A stretch of 64,000 nucleotides of DNA from Ignavibacteria bacterium (GCA_016720835.1 JADKJW010000010.1:1-64000); one strand, 5' to 3'. Counted from the stretch's first letter, positions 44,939 through 53,730 are shown. Notes: generated from the letters alone by a model not told the origin. Numbers and translations are program-made.

Positions 44939-46942
44939 TTACTTGATGATCGTCATCCTGCGAACATGACGCGCGAGACCTCCAGAAGTTTCAAGGAAGT
45001 AGATGCCGTCCGGGACGTCGCCGAGCCGGATATCGAAGGAGTGTTCGCCCTCGGGAACGAGGCGCTCCGATTCGTGGACGAGCTGCCCGAGCACGTTGCG
45101 CACCCGCAGCGTGATCGTCTGCGCCGCGTCGAGGCGGATGCGCACGGTGACGCTGCCGCGGTTCGGTTCAGGGAACATGTCAAGATCGGCAGCCAAAGGC
45201 AACGCTTCCGTGCCGGTCAGGCCTGCGGCGGGGATCCAGACGAGCGTGGCGCAGCGGATGCTGTCGTGATTGTCGAAGCTGGCGGTGAAGCCGATGCGCA
45301 CCGAATCGCCGCGGCTGCGCGGGAGCGCCAGAAGCTCCCAGCGCGCTTCGGAGAGCTTGCCCGGTCCGATATCCGCCGGCATGCTCGGTCGCGTGTCCGA
45401 TTTCGGAGAGACGAGCACGAAGGACGCCGGATCGACATCGAGACGCACGCGGGCGTTGCGCGCCGTCGCATCGCCGGTATTGCCCATCACGTGGGTGAAG
45501 GTGAACGGATTCGGCGTGTACGAGTTCGTTGCCGCATCCCACCGCAGCGAGGGCGGCGCCATGGGCGAGCAATTGATGACCGGCTGGAAGGGCAGGATGC
45601 AGATGCTTCCGTTTGTCAGCAGCGGCTTGTACTCGCCGCCGTCGAATCTCCAGGAAGAGAGCTCCAGCGCCGCGCACACGGTGTCGCGGCTCTCCCACTT
45701 GCGTGTCGTGAAGCGCAGCAGGGCGAGCGTCGCGGGCGGCGCGGGGACGTCGAAAACACGAGACTCCGTTGTCCGGAATTCCAGGCCGCCGGGAATGCGC
45801 GTCATCAGCACCGGCACATCCGCGAGCAGCGTGCCCGCAGGCGCCGCGATATCGAGCAAGCAGCAGACGGTCTCGTCGAACAGCACACGGAACACGGCCG
45901 GCCTGAACGGATGCGCCGTGTCGGGGGGCGAGAGCGCGGTGAGCAGTTCCAGCGGGACGACGGCCGTGTCGCCTCCGTGCGCAAGGACCTTTCCAAGCCG
46001 CATCGACAGCGGGAGGTATGTGGAAGTATCCTTCGGTGCCTTGTACGTCTTCGTCTCCGTGCAGCTGCCGCCGCAAATGTCCTTCACGGTGAAATCCACC
46101 GTGCGCAGCGTGCCGTCCATATGCTTCGCCTGGTAGGTGACGATGCATCCACCACCGCAAGAGAAGATAATGGTCGAAACTTCTTCATAGAGCCGTTGTG
46201 CTGCCAGCATGCTCTGTGATGTGATGAATTCTGACCTGAAGTACCTGCCCCCCGTGAGATCGGCGACGTTCTTCAAACCGCTTTCCAGCCCTGAATCCCC
46301 CATGCCGCAGGTGAAGACGCGGATGCGATTGCGATTTGCGAATTTGATGACCTCCTGCGTCGTATGGACGCTTCCGCTGTCGTGGCCGGTGGAGATGAGT
46401 ACTACCGCGCGGCATGGATTCACGCCGTTGTTGACGAGTTCCTGCAGCGCCGTATACGCTCCGTCCCAGATTGCGGAAGGTCCGGCGCTGCTGATCGCAT
46501 CGATGCCGTTGTTGAGTATATCCTTGGATGTGGTCATGCCCTGGGCGGTGTACGGCGGTTTTCCGGCGACGGTGATCAACGCTTCGTCATATTCGCCGTC
46601 GAAATTGGAGATCATCGCCTTGCAGAATTTCCGCATCGATCCAAGAGCGGTATCGCTCGTCCGACTGCCGATTTCAATCGCAAAGGACATCGACACCGCA
46701 CAGCGGATCACAGGATCGGGGCACCACAGCTCGAACTCATCGACCTCCACGCCGTTTTCCCGCACGCTGAAGTAACGCCTGTCCGTGAAATACAGCGGCG
46801 CTCCCTTGCAGGTCGGCTGCATGTACAGTTCGATCGTCGGCCAGTTGTTGACGATGCGCTTGAAGTTCAGCCGCGGCTGGGAGATGGCCGTTCCAATCAT
46901 GAGAACAGCGAACAGCGGGAGGAGACAGAAGGTGCGTGGCAT
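44939..46942 (-). CDS. Secreted vWA paralogue with lost metal site and T9SS domain
   Basis: The 667-aa protein is a tandem paralogue of the 41205 gene. Same start (MPRT), signal peptide, LNFKRIVNNWPTIELYM module and FELWCPDPVIRC. At the vWA metal site the expected FDASGS reads IEIGSR (residues 89-94), so all three metal ligands are gone, and TDG further on reads STG. The Ig/PKD repeats are absent; after two beta domains it ends with a T9SS sorting domain (LDMFPEPNRGSVTVRIR...GIYFLETSGG). ATG 46942 is used because the signal peptide starts there; upstream codons come from the leader repeat. Ligand binding, if any, must be metal-independent. Confidence 0.87.
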   Translation of the reverse strand: MPRTFCLLPLFAVLMIGTAISQPRLNFKRIVNNWPTIELYMQPTCKGAPLYFTDRRYFSVRENGVEVDEFELWCPDPVIRCAVSMSFAIEIGSRTSDTALGSMRKFCKAMISNFDGEYDEALITVAGKPPYTAQGMTTSKDILNNGIDAISSAGPSAIWDGAYTALQELVNNGVNPCRAVVLISTGHDSGSVHTTQEVIKFANRNRIRVFTCGMGDSGLESGLKNVADLTGGRYFRSEFITSQSMLAAQRLYEEVSTIIFSCGGGCIVTYQAKHMDGTLRTVDFTVKDICGGSCTETKTYKAPKDTSTYLPLSMRLGKVLAHGGDTAVVPLELLTALSPPDTAHPFRPAVFRVLFDETVCCLLDIAAPAGTLLADVPVLMTRIPGGLEFRTTESRVFDVPAPPATLALLRFTTRKWESRDTVCAALELSSWRFDGGEYKPLLTNGSICILPFQPVINCSPMAPPSLRWDAATNSYTPNPFTFTHVMGNTGDATARNARVRLDVDPASFVLVSPKSDTRPSMPADIGPGKLSEARWELLALPRSRGDSVRIGFTASFDNHDSIRCATLVWIPAAGLTGTEALPLAADLDMFPEPNRGSVTVRIRLDAAQTITLRVRNVLGQLVHESERLVPEGEHSFDIRLGDVPDGIYFLETSGGLARHVRRMTIIK

Positions 46943-47125
46943 GGCTTGGGGAAGTTGGGAGTGGGCCTGCTCACCGAAGTCCCGTATTTCGGGACGTAGG
47001 TGAGGAGTGGGGAGTAGGAGAACGAATGTTTCGGGTTGCGGTATTCTTTCTCCCTTCTCCTTCACGTTCTCCCTTCACCTTGCATTCAAGGGAGAAGGAG
47101 AAAGAGAAGGTGATGGTGAAATCTC
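46943..47125. repeat. Duplicated leader region, copy 2
   Basis: Same elements as 44751-44935, including the hairpin GTCCCG-TATTT-CGGGAC (46979-46995) and the facing pyrimidine and purine blocks. The promoter and leader were copied together with the gene. Confidence 0.85.
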
Positions 47126-47310
47126 TGAAAGTTCCTTGACAGCTGTCCGCGTATGAATATGACAACTCGGAACGGCGATTCCTGACCGTCCCGCGAAAAA
47201 ATGCGACACTCCTGGAGGGAACACAGCCTCGCGCATTGCTATTTACTCCAGAATGCGGGAATTTGACACCTCGGTCCCTGCCTGTCACGCTGCCGCAATC
47301 TTTCGCGGTT

Positions 47311-47375
47311 CTTTCACCTTTCACCTTTCACCTTTCACCCCCTTCCACCTTTCCCCTTGGACCTGCCACCTGTCT
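47311..47375 (-). repeat. Heptanucleotide repeat replacing the leader of the HipA-like gene
   Basis: Four CTTTCAC units (47311-47338), then degenerate units CCTTCCA, CCTTTCC, CCTTGGA, CCTGCCA, CCTGTCT (47341-47375) with period 7. It is the opposite orientation of the GGTGAAR class. It ends five bases before ATG 47381, so no Shine-Dalgarno is possible. Confidence 0.85.
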
Positions 47376-47380
47376 CGCCA

Positions 47381-48160
47381 ATGCTACGAACAATCGTCGC
47401 CACCCGCTACGTCACCCCCCTCCGCGAAGGCGGCTCGCTGCCGGCCATCGTCGAGGCGGACGACGACGGGCTGTACGTGCTGAAGTTCCGCGGCGCGGGA
47501 CAGGGGCCGAAGGTGCTGATCGCGGAACTGCTGGCGGGCGAACTGGCGCGCGCGGCGGGGCTGCCGCTGCCCGAAATCGTCTTCGCCGAACTCGATCCGG
47601 AACTCGCGCGCACCGAGCCGGATCCGGAGATCCAGGACCTCATCCGCGCCAGCGCGGGATTGAACCTGGCCTTCGACTATCTGCCCGGATCCGTGACCTT
47701 CGATCCCGTGGCGGACAAGCCCGACGCGGCGCTCGCGTCGAAGATCGTCTGGTTCGACGCCTTCGTGACCAATGTGGACCGCAGCGCGCGCAACGCGAAC
47801 ATGCTCATGTGGCATCGCAAACTCTACCTGATCGATCACGGCTCGGCCCTCTACTTCGCGCATTCCTGGAAGAACGCGGCGGAGCGAAGCGGCGATCCCT
47901 TCCCGTACATCAAGGACCATATCCTGTTGCCACGCGCCGTCGCGCTGCGGGAGGCGGATGTCGAACTGCGCGCGCTGCTCACCGCGGAAACCATCCTGCG
48001 TATCGTTCGCGCCATTCCCGACAGCTGGCTGGACGAGGACTCCCCGTTTGGCGATCACGCGCAACACCGTCAGGCATACGGCGACTGGCTGCTGCGGCGG
48101 CTCGACGGTCCCGGCGCATTTCTGGAGGAGGCCATCCGTGCCCATGAACAGCACGTATGA
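47381..48160 (+). CDS. Compact HipA-like kinase
   Basis: The 259-aa protein has the shape of the short HipA-like kinase family: Gly-poor N-lobe strand LYVLKFRGAGQGPKVLIAEL with the lysine, LAFDYLPGS hinge, FDAFVTNVDRSARNANML (catalytic D...N) and LYLIDHGSALYF (metal-binding D-H-G). Full HipA toxins are about 440 aa; this lacks the HipA N-subdomain, and no HipB lies nearby. It overlaps the downstream DUF3037 gene by 17 bp, a gene pair I know from other genomes. It may phosphorylate a translation or metabolism target with DUF3037 as partner, but this is inference. ATG 47381 precedes the first strand. Confidence 0.8.
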   Translation: MLRTIVATRYVTPLREGGSLPAIVEADDDGLYVLKFRGAGQGPKVLIAELLAGELARAAGLPLPEIVFAELDPELARTEPDPEIQDLIRASAGLNLAFDYLPGSVTFDPVADKPDAALASKIVWFDAFVTNVDRSARNANMLMWHRKLYLIDHGSALYFAHSWKNAAERSGDPFPYIKDHILLPRAVALREADVELRALLTAETILRIVRAIPDSWLDEDSPFGDHAQHRQAYGDWLLRRLDGPGAFLEEAIRAHEQHV

Positions 48161-48542
48161 TTACGCGGTGATCCGCGTCGTTCCGAAGGTGGAGCGGGCG
48201 GAGTTCCTGAATGCGGGCGTCATCGTGTTCTGCTCGGCGCGAAACTCCCTCGAGGCGGCCGTGGAGGTGGACGAGCGGCGGCTGCGCGCGCTCGATCCCG
48301 CGATCGACGTGGACGCGATCCGCGCGCATCTCTCCGTCATTCCCGCCATCTGCGCGGGAGGGGAGGAGTCGGGACCGATCGGGCGGTTCTCGCAAAGCGA
48401 GCGCTTCGACTGGCTCACCGCGCCGAGGAGCACGATCATTCAGACCTCGCCCGTGCACACCGGATTGTGCGCTGATCCCGAGTCCGTTCTCGAACATTTG
48501 ATGAACACGCTGGTTCGCGTGCCGGGGACAGATGGAAGGTGA
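48144..48542 (+). CDS. DUF3037 protein
   Basis: The 132-aa protein starts YDYAVIRVVPKVERAEFLNAGVIVF, the DUF3037 signature, and continues with RFSQSERFDWLTAPRSTIIQ. ATG 48144 overlaps the kinase stop (48158-48160) by 17 bp, so translation is coupled. The C-terminal PGTDGR and stop come from the heptamer array starting at 48524. The function of DUF3037 is unknown; constant pairing with HipA-like kinases suggests an antidote, adaptor or substrate. Confidence 0.85.
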   Translation: MNSTYDYAVIRVVPKVERAEFLNAGVIVFCSARNSLEAAVEVDERRLRALDPAIDVDAIRAHLSVIPAICAGGEESGPIGRFSQSERFDWLTAPRSTIIQTSPVHTGLCADPESVLEHLMNTLVRVPGTDGR

Positions 48543-48586
48543 CAGGTGGAAGGGTGCAGGTTGAAGGTTGAAGGGTGAAGGTGAAG
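48524..48586 (+). repeat. Heptanucleotide repeat, nine units
   Basis: GGGGACA, GATGGAA, GGTGACA, GGTGGAA, GGGTGCA, GGTTGAA, GGTTGAA, GGGTGAA, GGTGAAG in register. The DUF3037 stop TGA falls in the third unit. Confidence 0.9.
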
Positions 48587-48632
48587 CCGGGCGACGAAGC
48601 TGTAGCAACGAACCAGTGAAAGCGTGAGGCCG

Positions 48633-49052
48633 ATGATGGATGACACGACGCGCAGGAATTACTCTTCAAGTTCGCCATGGGAGCCCTTGGTCGGATATTC
48701 GCGCGCGGTGCGAGTGGGAAACCTGGTGTTCGTGTCCGGCACGACGGCGTTCGACGAGCACGGCGTTCTGGTAGGCGCCGGCGATGCGCGCGAGCAGGCC
48801 ATGCAGTGCCTGCGAAACATCGAGCGCGCGCTCGCGCAGGCCGGCGCCACGATGCGCGACGTCGTGCGCACGCGCATGTACGTGACCGACATCGCCCTGG
48901 CCTCGGAGGTCGGCAGCGCGCATGCCGCTTTCTTTTCTGATATCCGCCCGGCTTCCACGATGGTCGAGATCGCACGGCTCGTCGATCCCACCATGCTTGT
49001 GGAAATCGAGGCCGATGCGGTGGTGGTAATTCCTGTTTCGAACCACACATGA
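48633..49052 (+). CDS. RidA/YjgF-family protein
   Basis: The 139-aa protein carries VGNLVFVSGTTAFDEHG, the RidA core block NIERALAQAGATMRDVVRTRMYVTDI with the conserved Arg, and PASTMVEIARLVDPTMLVEIEADAVV. The late Arg/Glu positions are those of deaminase-active or related Rid proteins that hydrolyse reactive enamines/imines from PLP enzymes. ATG 48633 is used; GAGG at 48626-48629 is better spaced for the ATG three bases later, and a GTG lies nine bases earlier. Its stop overlaps the next start as ATGA, so the two genes are coupled. Confidence 0.9.
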   Translation: MMDDTTRRNYSSSSPWEPLVGYSRAVRVGNLVFVSGTTAFDEHGVLVGAGDAREQAMQCLRNIERALAQAGATMRDVVRTRMYVTDIALASEVGSAHAAFFSDIRPASTMVEIARLVDPTMLVEIEADAVVVIPVSNHT

Positions 49053-50155
49053 AATCGTACCTGTACGTCCTTATCTGCCAGACCCTGCTCCTGCTCAGCT
49101 GCGGCTGCGTGGACAGGCCGACGGACAGCGGTCCCGCGCTTCCGGAGCCGGACGACGCGGCGCTGCTGCCGGGTCCGCTGCCGTTTGTCGGCATCTGGCC
49201 GGCGCCGACGCGCGGCTATCAGTGGGACGGCGCGCATGAAACCTACACGCCGATGCTTGCCGCATGGCGTGCCGCGGGCGCAAATGGAGTCCTCTTGAAC
49301 TGTCCGGATGTTCCGCAGGCGCATGTGCAACTGGCCCGCGCCGCAGGATATCAACAGAGGTTGCTGGCGGGACCGGGTCTCCGCGACGTGTTCCGCTGGG
49401 AGCAGCTGCTGCAGGACAGCGCCGTGAATGCGGCCTGCAGCATCCTGTATCTCGACGATGGGTGGTTCGCATGGATCTACGACAGCTGGGCGCCGCTCCC
49501 GTGGACGCCCTTCGATGCCGCGGAATGCTGGCGCGGTCTCGATTCGCTGCTGACGATCGCCGAGCGCTACGACAAGGATCTCGCGCTGCATCTGTACGGC
49601 ACGCAGGGTATCGGCGTGCTCGCCGACACCCTGCGAGCGTATGACGAGCGGCATCGCGATTCGCGCACGGGTCTGCGCACGACGCGGCGCCTGGAACGGT
49701 GGTGGGTGTTCGTCGCCATGTATCTCGGCAGCGGTTCGCCGCGGTATCTGACCTTCGGCGAGGCGGTGAAGTCGTATGCCTTCTGCGAGGGCCTGGATCT
49801 CCGCCGCGTCATTCCGTGGATAGCGCCCAGCTGCGTCACTCCGCAAGGATCGACGCCTGTCTCCGCACCGGACTGTTCTCCTGAATGGACCTTCAACGAG
49901 GTGCTGCGCTTGGCGGGACTCGGATACGGCGGCATCTACGTGTACTTCGCGAACGGCTTCGATGCCGCGCATCGCGACATGCTGCTGCTCGCCCTGTGGG
50001 CCTGCGGCAATCTGCAGTTGCCCGCGCATCCGCGCCCGAAGACCTGGGGCGATCTGCGTGCCTTCCGCGCGGACGTTGCCGCCGTCGAGGCGGTGCTGCG
50101 CGACGCGCGGGCAATCGGCGTGATGACGCATCTCCCTGTATGGGAATGGGAGTAG
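49049..50155 (+). CDS. Exported lipoprotein, possibly TIM-barrel glycosidase-like
   Basis: The 368-aa protein opens with YLYVLICQTLLLLSCGC, a signal peptide with the lipobox L-L-S-C. The mature part has WPAPTRGYQWDGAHETY, the acidic LYLDDGWFAWIYDSW, DKDLALHLYGTQGI and GYGGIYVYFANGFDAAHRDM. Regular alternation of strands and helices with acidic loop ends suggests a TIM barrel, as in glycoside hydrolases, but I cannot place it in a family. It is coupled to the RidA gene by an ATGA overlap. Location: outer leaflet or periplasm. Confidence 0.6.
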   Translation: MKSYLYVLICQTLLLLSCGCVDRPTDSGPALPEPDDAALLPGPLPFVGIWPAPTRGYQWDGAHETYTPMLAAWRAAGANGVLLNCPDVPQAHVQLARAAGYQQRLLAGPGLRDVFRWEQLLQDSAVNAACSILYLDDGWFAWIYDSWAPLPWTPFDAAECWRGLDSLLTIAERYDKDLALHLYGTQGIGVLADTLRAYDERHRDSRTGLRTTRRLERWWVFVAMYLGSGSPRYLTFGEAVKSYAFCEGLDLRRVIPWIAPSCVTPQGSTPVSAPDCSPEWTFNEVLRLAGLGYGGIYVYFANGFDAAHRDMLLLALWACGNLQLPAHPRPKTWGDLRAFRADVAAVEAVLRDARAIGVMTHLPVWEWE

Positions 50156-50195
50156 CGCATTGTCAGGTTCCGGCCCTCTCGATTGTCCTTGTGGT

Positions 50196-53100
50196 ATGAA
50201 GCGGAATCTTTCGATGCGATGTATGCTGTTCCTCCTCTTGCTGATGCCCGCGGCGGCGCGGGGGCAGCAGGTGACCCTGTCGATGCAGGGAGTCAGCAGC
50301 ATCGAAGCGAGGTCGCTCCATGGCGTGTACATCTCGCTGCTTCCGCCCCTGCCCGTCCCGACCGTGCTTCCGCCCTTCACCTGCAGGCTGCGCTTCGACA
50401 GCACCTTCGGGAAGTTCCTCGGGGTCAGCATCTCGCACGGGGAACTCCTGGACAGCGTGCCGTACACGGTTCAAAGCAACGACAGCGAAATCGTTTTTGC
50501 CACCGGCGCAGCGAAAGCGTTTGCCGCGGAGGACGGACTTTTCGGGTTGAACTTCCAGGCGAGCGATCCGGACACTGAGAGCGTCGGGACTTTTCGTGTC
50601 GTCGATTGGAAATTCCAGGGAGGCGCTGCCGACCCGGTGTGGCTGCGATCGGAGACGAAGGTGAACGTGCGACCGTACCGGCTGTTCTTCTCCTGGTGCG
50701 ACGACGCGCAGGCGGCCTTCACCTGGAACGAGGCGACGGGAACACTCCGGCCCGATACGCTCTGGTTGACCAGCCGGGCCGAAGATCGGCGGCCGGCGGA
50801 CACCGCGCGAAACGTCCGATTCACGGTGCGCTACGACAGCTCCGCGCTCGAGCTGCTCTGGCCCGCGAGCCTGACGCAGCCTTCGGAATCGACCGTCCTT
50901 TCGCGCTACGGCGGCGCGTACCGGTGCCGCTGGGCCTTCCGTGCGAAAGCCGGGTATCGGGGCGTGGTGACGTCGATTACGGACTCGGTCTCCTCGGATA
51001 ATTTCCTTCCGAAAATCTGTGTCCGGAAGGTGCGGATACCCCCGATGCCGACCACGCTGACCTGCGAGGTCGATGTGCCTTCGCTGCACTACGATACCGC
51101 GGCACAGCGCTATGCGCCGTCGCCCCTCCCGATCGAGATTCGCGTCCGCAACACCGGCGCGAGGCGCAGCGACACCGTGACCGTGCGAATCGCGATCCCC
51201 GATTTCGCGGCGCTGAGAGGACTGCCCGGCCGACTGAAGGACACCGTGCGCATCGCCTCCGTCATTCTGCAGCCCGGGGATTCCGCGCGAGTGCACTGGG
51301 ATGTCGATATCCCGTCCTCGAGCATTGCGCGAAGCGGACGCGTCATCGTCACGGCGCAGACCGCGAACGCCCCCGATGCCGCAGCAGAGGCCATGCTGTC
51401 AATCCCGGCGGCCGCGTACCCCGCCTTCGACGCACTGTGCGTCTACCCCGAAACGCTGCGTTACCACGCCGGCGCGAACGCGATCACGCCGGACACGTTC
51501 ACGGTGACGGCGCGCTTCGTCAACGCCGGAAGCGCTGCAGCGAGAAACGGACGAGCGACTCTTCTTCTACCCGACTTCTTCTCGCTGCGCGATTCTCTCG
51601 AGGGAACGCAGCCGCTGCTGCCCGCGCTGATCGCTCCCGGAGACACGACCGGCGAGCGCCGCTGGCGGGTGCGCTTCACCGGCAACCGACGAGCGCCGAT
51701 GCCCTACCGCTTCGCATGGCGCTTCGACGGCGTGCATCCTTCGGGCGACAGGTTGACGATGCAGCCGGTGTCCTGCGGCGGCGGGATCGCGCAGGGATAT
51801 CCGCCGGTGCTTGCGATCACCATTGACGCGCCGGACACCGTGTTCCTCGCGCCGCAAAACGTGGACAGCGCGAGCCTGGTCGTGCCCGTGCGCTGCACGG
51901 TGTCGAATATCGGTACGGAGGCGCAGATCCTGCGCTCCATCTCCCTGCCGCTCGCGTACCGGCCGACGGAGGACGCGGTGATCGATCCCGCCACTCCGAT
52001 GGAGCGATTCCTCAACAGCGCGCTGGCTCCGGGAGATTCCGTGCAATTCACGTGGCAATTGCGCATCAGTTACCGCACGCCATTCGAGAGCAATCGCATC
52101 ATCGCGGAGCTTGTCACGGCCGACGGGAACCGCATCGAAAGCGAACGCTTCCTTGCCATCCGGAAGCGTCACGCCTTCACCGCCGCTCTTCGCCATGTGT
52201 CGGTGCACCCTCCGTACGTGGAGGTGCACATCAGCGGCACCTGCGACGGAATCGCCGTCTCCACGCGGGATCCCTCGTTGTTCGACATTCGCGACAACGG
52301 CGTCCGGATTCAGAACCTGTCCCTGTTCGGGAGTGGATGGAACGCGTGGCGGATACCGGTGTCCGTCGCGTTCGTCATGGCCGCGGGATCGGAGCAGAGC
52401 GAGACCGTGCGAAGGATCGCCCGCGATTTCATCGACCAGCTCGACGGGACGAGCGACGAGGCCATGATCGTGACACGGGATGCCGCGCGGCCCGTCGTGC
52501 TGCCGTTCACTTCCGACAGGACTGCACTCGCGGCCGCCCTGCCCGCGGCGCTGCATCCGGCCGGCGGCGGACTGATCGATGCAATGATGGACGGTTTGCG
52601 TTCGCTCCATGAACAGGCAAGGAATGCGACCGCGCTCGTCGTGTTCACCGACGGGACGGATGACGGGAGTCTGCACACCGTGCGCGAATTCCAGGAGTAC
52701 ATGGACGTCACGATGTATCGCCATCCCCTGAGCGGCCTCGCCATGATCAAGCTCGGCGCCCCCGAGTACGAGACGTCGGTCGAGGGCATCGAATGGGACG
52801 TTTGGCCCCTCTGGTACTATGGCGATGCACCGTCGGCGGCGTATATCGTTGGTCAATTCCGACTCGGCATCGGCGCAGAGCCGCCGTTTACAGAGATCCT
52901 GCTGCCGAACCCCTGTTCCGATGGGAGTGTGCACGATCTGACGATATCGATGCGGAGCGACTGTCCGGGATGCGACACCACCGTCAGGTTCACCGCGTCC
53001 TACAAGTCACGGTATTTTCCTTCCGAATTTCGGCCGTTGAATCTGCGGCTCGGCTACGTGGCGTCGCAGTCCGACACTTCGGTCGCAGTCCCGCTTCTTC

Positions 53101-53726
53101 TCGACACCCGCGTGCAGAACGACAGTCTCCGCGCCGCCATGTTCCGCATCGTGTACGACACGACCATCGCGCGCTTCGATTCGCTGTCTGTGCTGAACTG
53201 CCTGCTCGAGGGAGCGATCGGCGAAGTGAGAACAGATGCCGACACGATCACGATCACGACGAGGGCGAAGTACTTCCCGCTGGCGGAGGGGTATCTCGCG
53301 AAGCTGTATTTCAGCACGAAGCCTGTTGCGGACACCGTCACGAGCGCGTTGCGGCTCATCGACTGGCACTTCATCCACGGCTGCTACACGCCCGCGCTCA
53401 CCGGCGGGAAGCTGCTGCTCTATCCACGGTCCCCCGTCGCCTCCTCCGAAGCGGAGACCCCCGCCCGCTTCGCGCTGGAGCAGAATCATCCGAATCCCTG
53501 CGGCGGGCGCACGCGCATCGCCTACACGCTGGCGAAGGCGGGCCGCGCGCGTCTCAGTGTGCTCGACCTGCTCGGACGCAGAGTGGCCACGCTGTCGGAG
53601 GGCCTTCAAGCGGCAGGCTCGCACAGCGCGGAGCTGGATGCGGCAGGTCTGCCTGAAGGCGTGTACCTGTACCGATTGGAGGCTGAAGGGGAGACCGTGA
53701 CGAGGAGAATGATCGTGCGCAGATGA
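50196..53726 (+). CDS. Giant secreted protein with C-terminal vWA-like region and T9SS domain
   Basis: The 1176-aa protein has a signal peptide (CMLFLLLLMPAAARG), repeated beta-sandwich domains of about 150 residues (each with TVTVRIA-like strands; segments near residues 170-230, 290-390 and 430-510), then a vWA-like domain at about 690-860. This carries the family cue VEVHISGTCDGIAVSTRD (as in VELYFSVACNG of the 41205 protein), but the metal site reads VMAAGSEQSE instead of DASGS, while FTDGTDDGSL is kept. The T9SS domain ends it (QNHPNPCGGRTRIAYTLA...GVYLYRLEAEG...MIVRR). ATG 50196 begins the signal peptide; an earlier TTG is less likely. Convergent with the next gene, four bases apart. Confidence 0.87.
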   Translation: MKRNLSMRCMLFLLLLMPAAARGQQVTLSMQGVSSIEARSLHGVYISLLPPLPVPTVLPPFTCRLRFDSTFGKFLGVSISHGELLDSVPYTVQSNDSEIVFATGAAKAFAAEDGLFGLNFQASDPDTESVGTFRVVDWKFQGGAADPVWLRSETKVNVRPYRLFFSWCDDAQAAFTWNEATGTLRPDTLWLTSRAEDRRPADTARNVRFTVRYDSSALELLWPASLTQPSESTVLSRYGGAYRCRWAFRAKAGYRGVVTSITDSVSSDNFLPKICVRKVRIPPMPTTLTCEVDVPSLHYDTAAQRYAPSPLPIEIRVRNTGARRSDTVTVRIAIPDFAALRGLPGRLKDTVRIASVILQPGDSARVHWDVDIPSSSIARSGRVIVTAQTANAPDAAAEAMLSIPAAAYPAFDALCVYPETLRYHAGANAITPDTFTVTARFVNAGSAAARNGRATLLLPDFFSLRDSLEGTQPLLPALIAPGDTTGERRWRVRFTGNRRAPMPYRFAWRFDGVHPSGDRLTMQPVSCGGGIAQGYPPVLAITIDAPDTVFLAPQNVDSASLVVPVRCTVSNIGTEAQILRSISLPLAYRPTEDAVIDPATPMERFLNSALAPGDSVQFTWQLRISYRTPFESNRIIAELVTADGNRIESERFLAIRKRHAFTAALRHVSVHPPYVEVHISGTCDGIAVSTRDPSLFDIRDNGVRIQNLSLFGSGWNAWRIPVSVAFVMAAGSEQSETVRRIARDFIDQLDGTSDEAMIVTRDAARPVVLPFTSDRTALAAALPAALHPAGGGLIDAMMDGLRSLHEQARNATALVVFTDGTDDGSLHTVREFQEYMDVTMYRHPLSGLAMIKLGAPEYETSVEGIEWDVWPLWYYGDAPSAAYIVGQFRLGIGAEPPFTEILLPNPCSDGSVHDLTISMRSDCPGCDTTVRFTASYKSRYFPSEFRPLNLRLGYVASQSDTSVAVPLLLDTRVQNDSLRAAMFRIVYDTTIARFDSLSVLNCLLEGAIGEVRTDADTITITTRAKYFPLAEGYLAKLYFSTKPVADTVTSALRLIDWHFIHGCYTPALTGGKLLLYPRSPVASSEAETPARFALEQNHPNPCGGRTRIAYTLAKAGRARLSVLDLLGRRVATLSEGLQAAGSHSAELDAAGLPEGVYLYRLEAEGETVTRRMIVRR

Positions 53727-53730
53727 CGCG

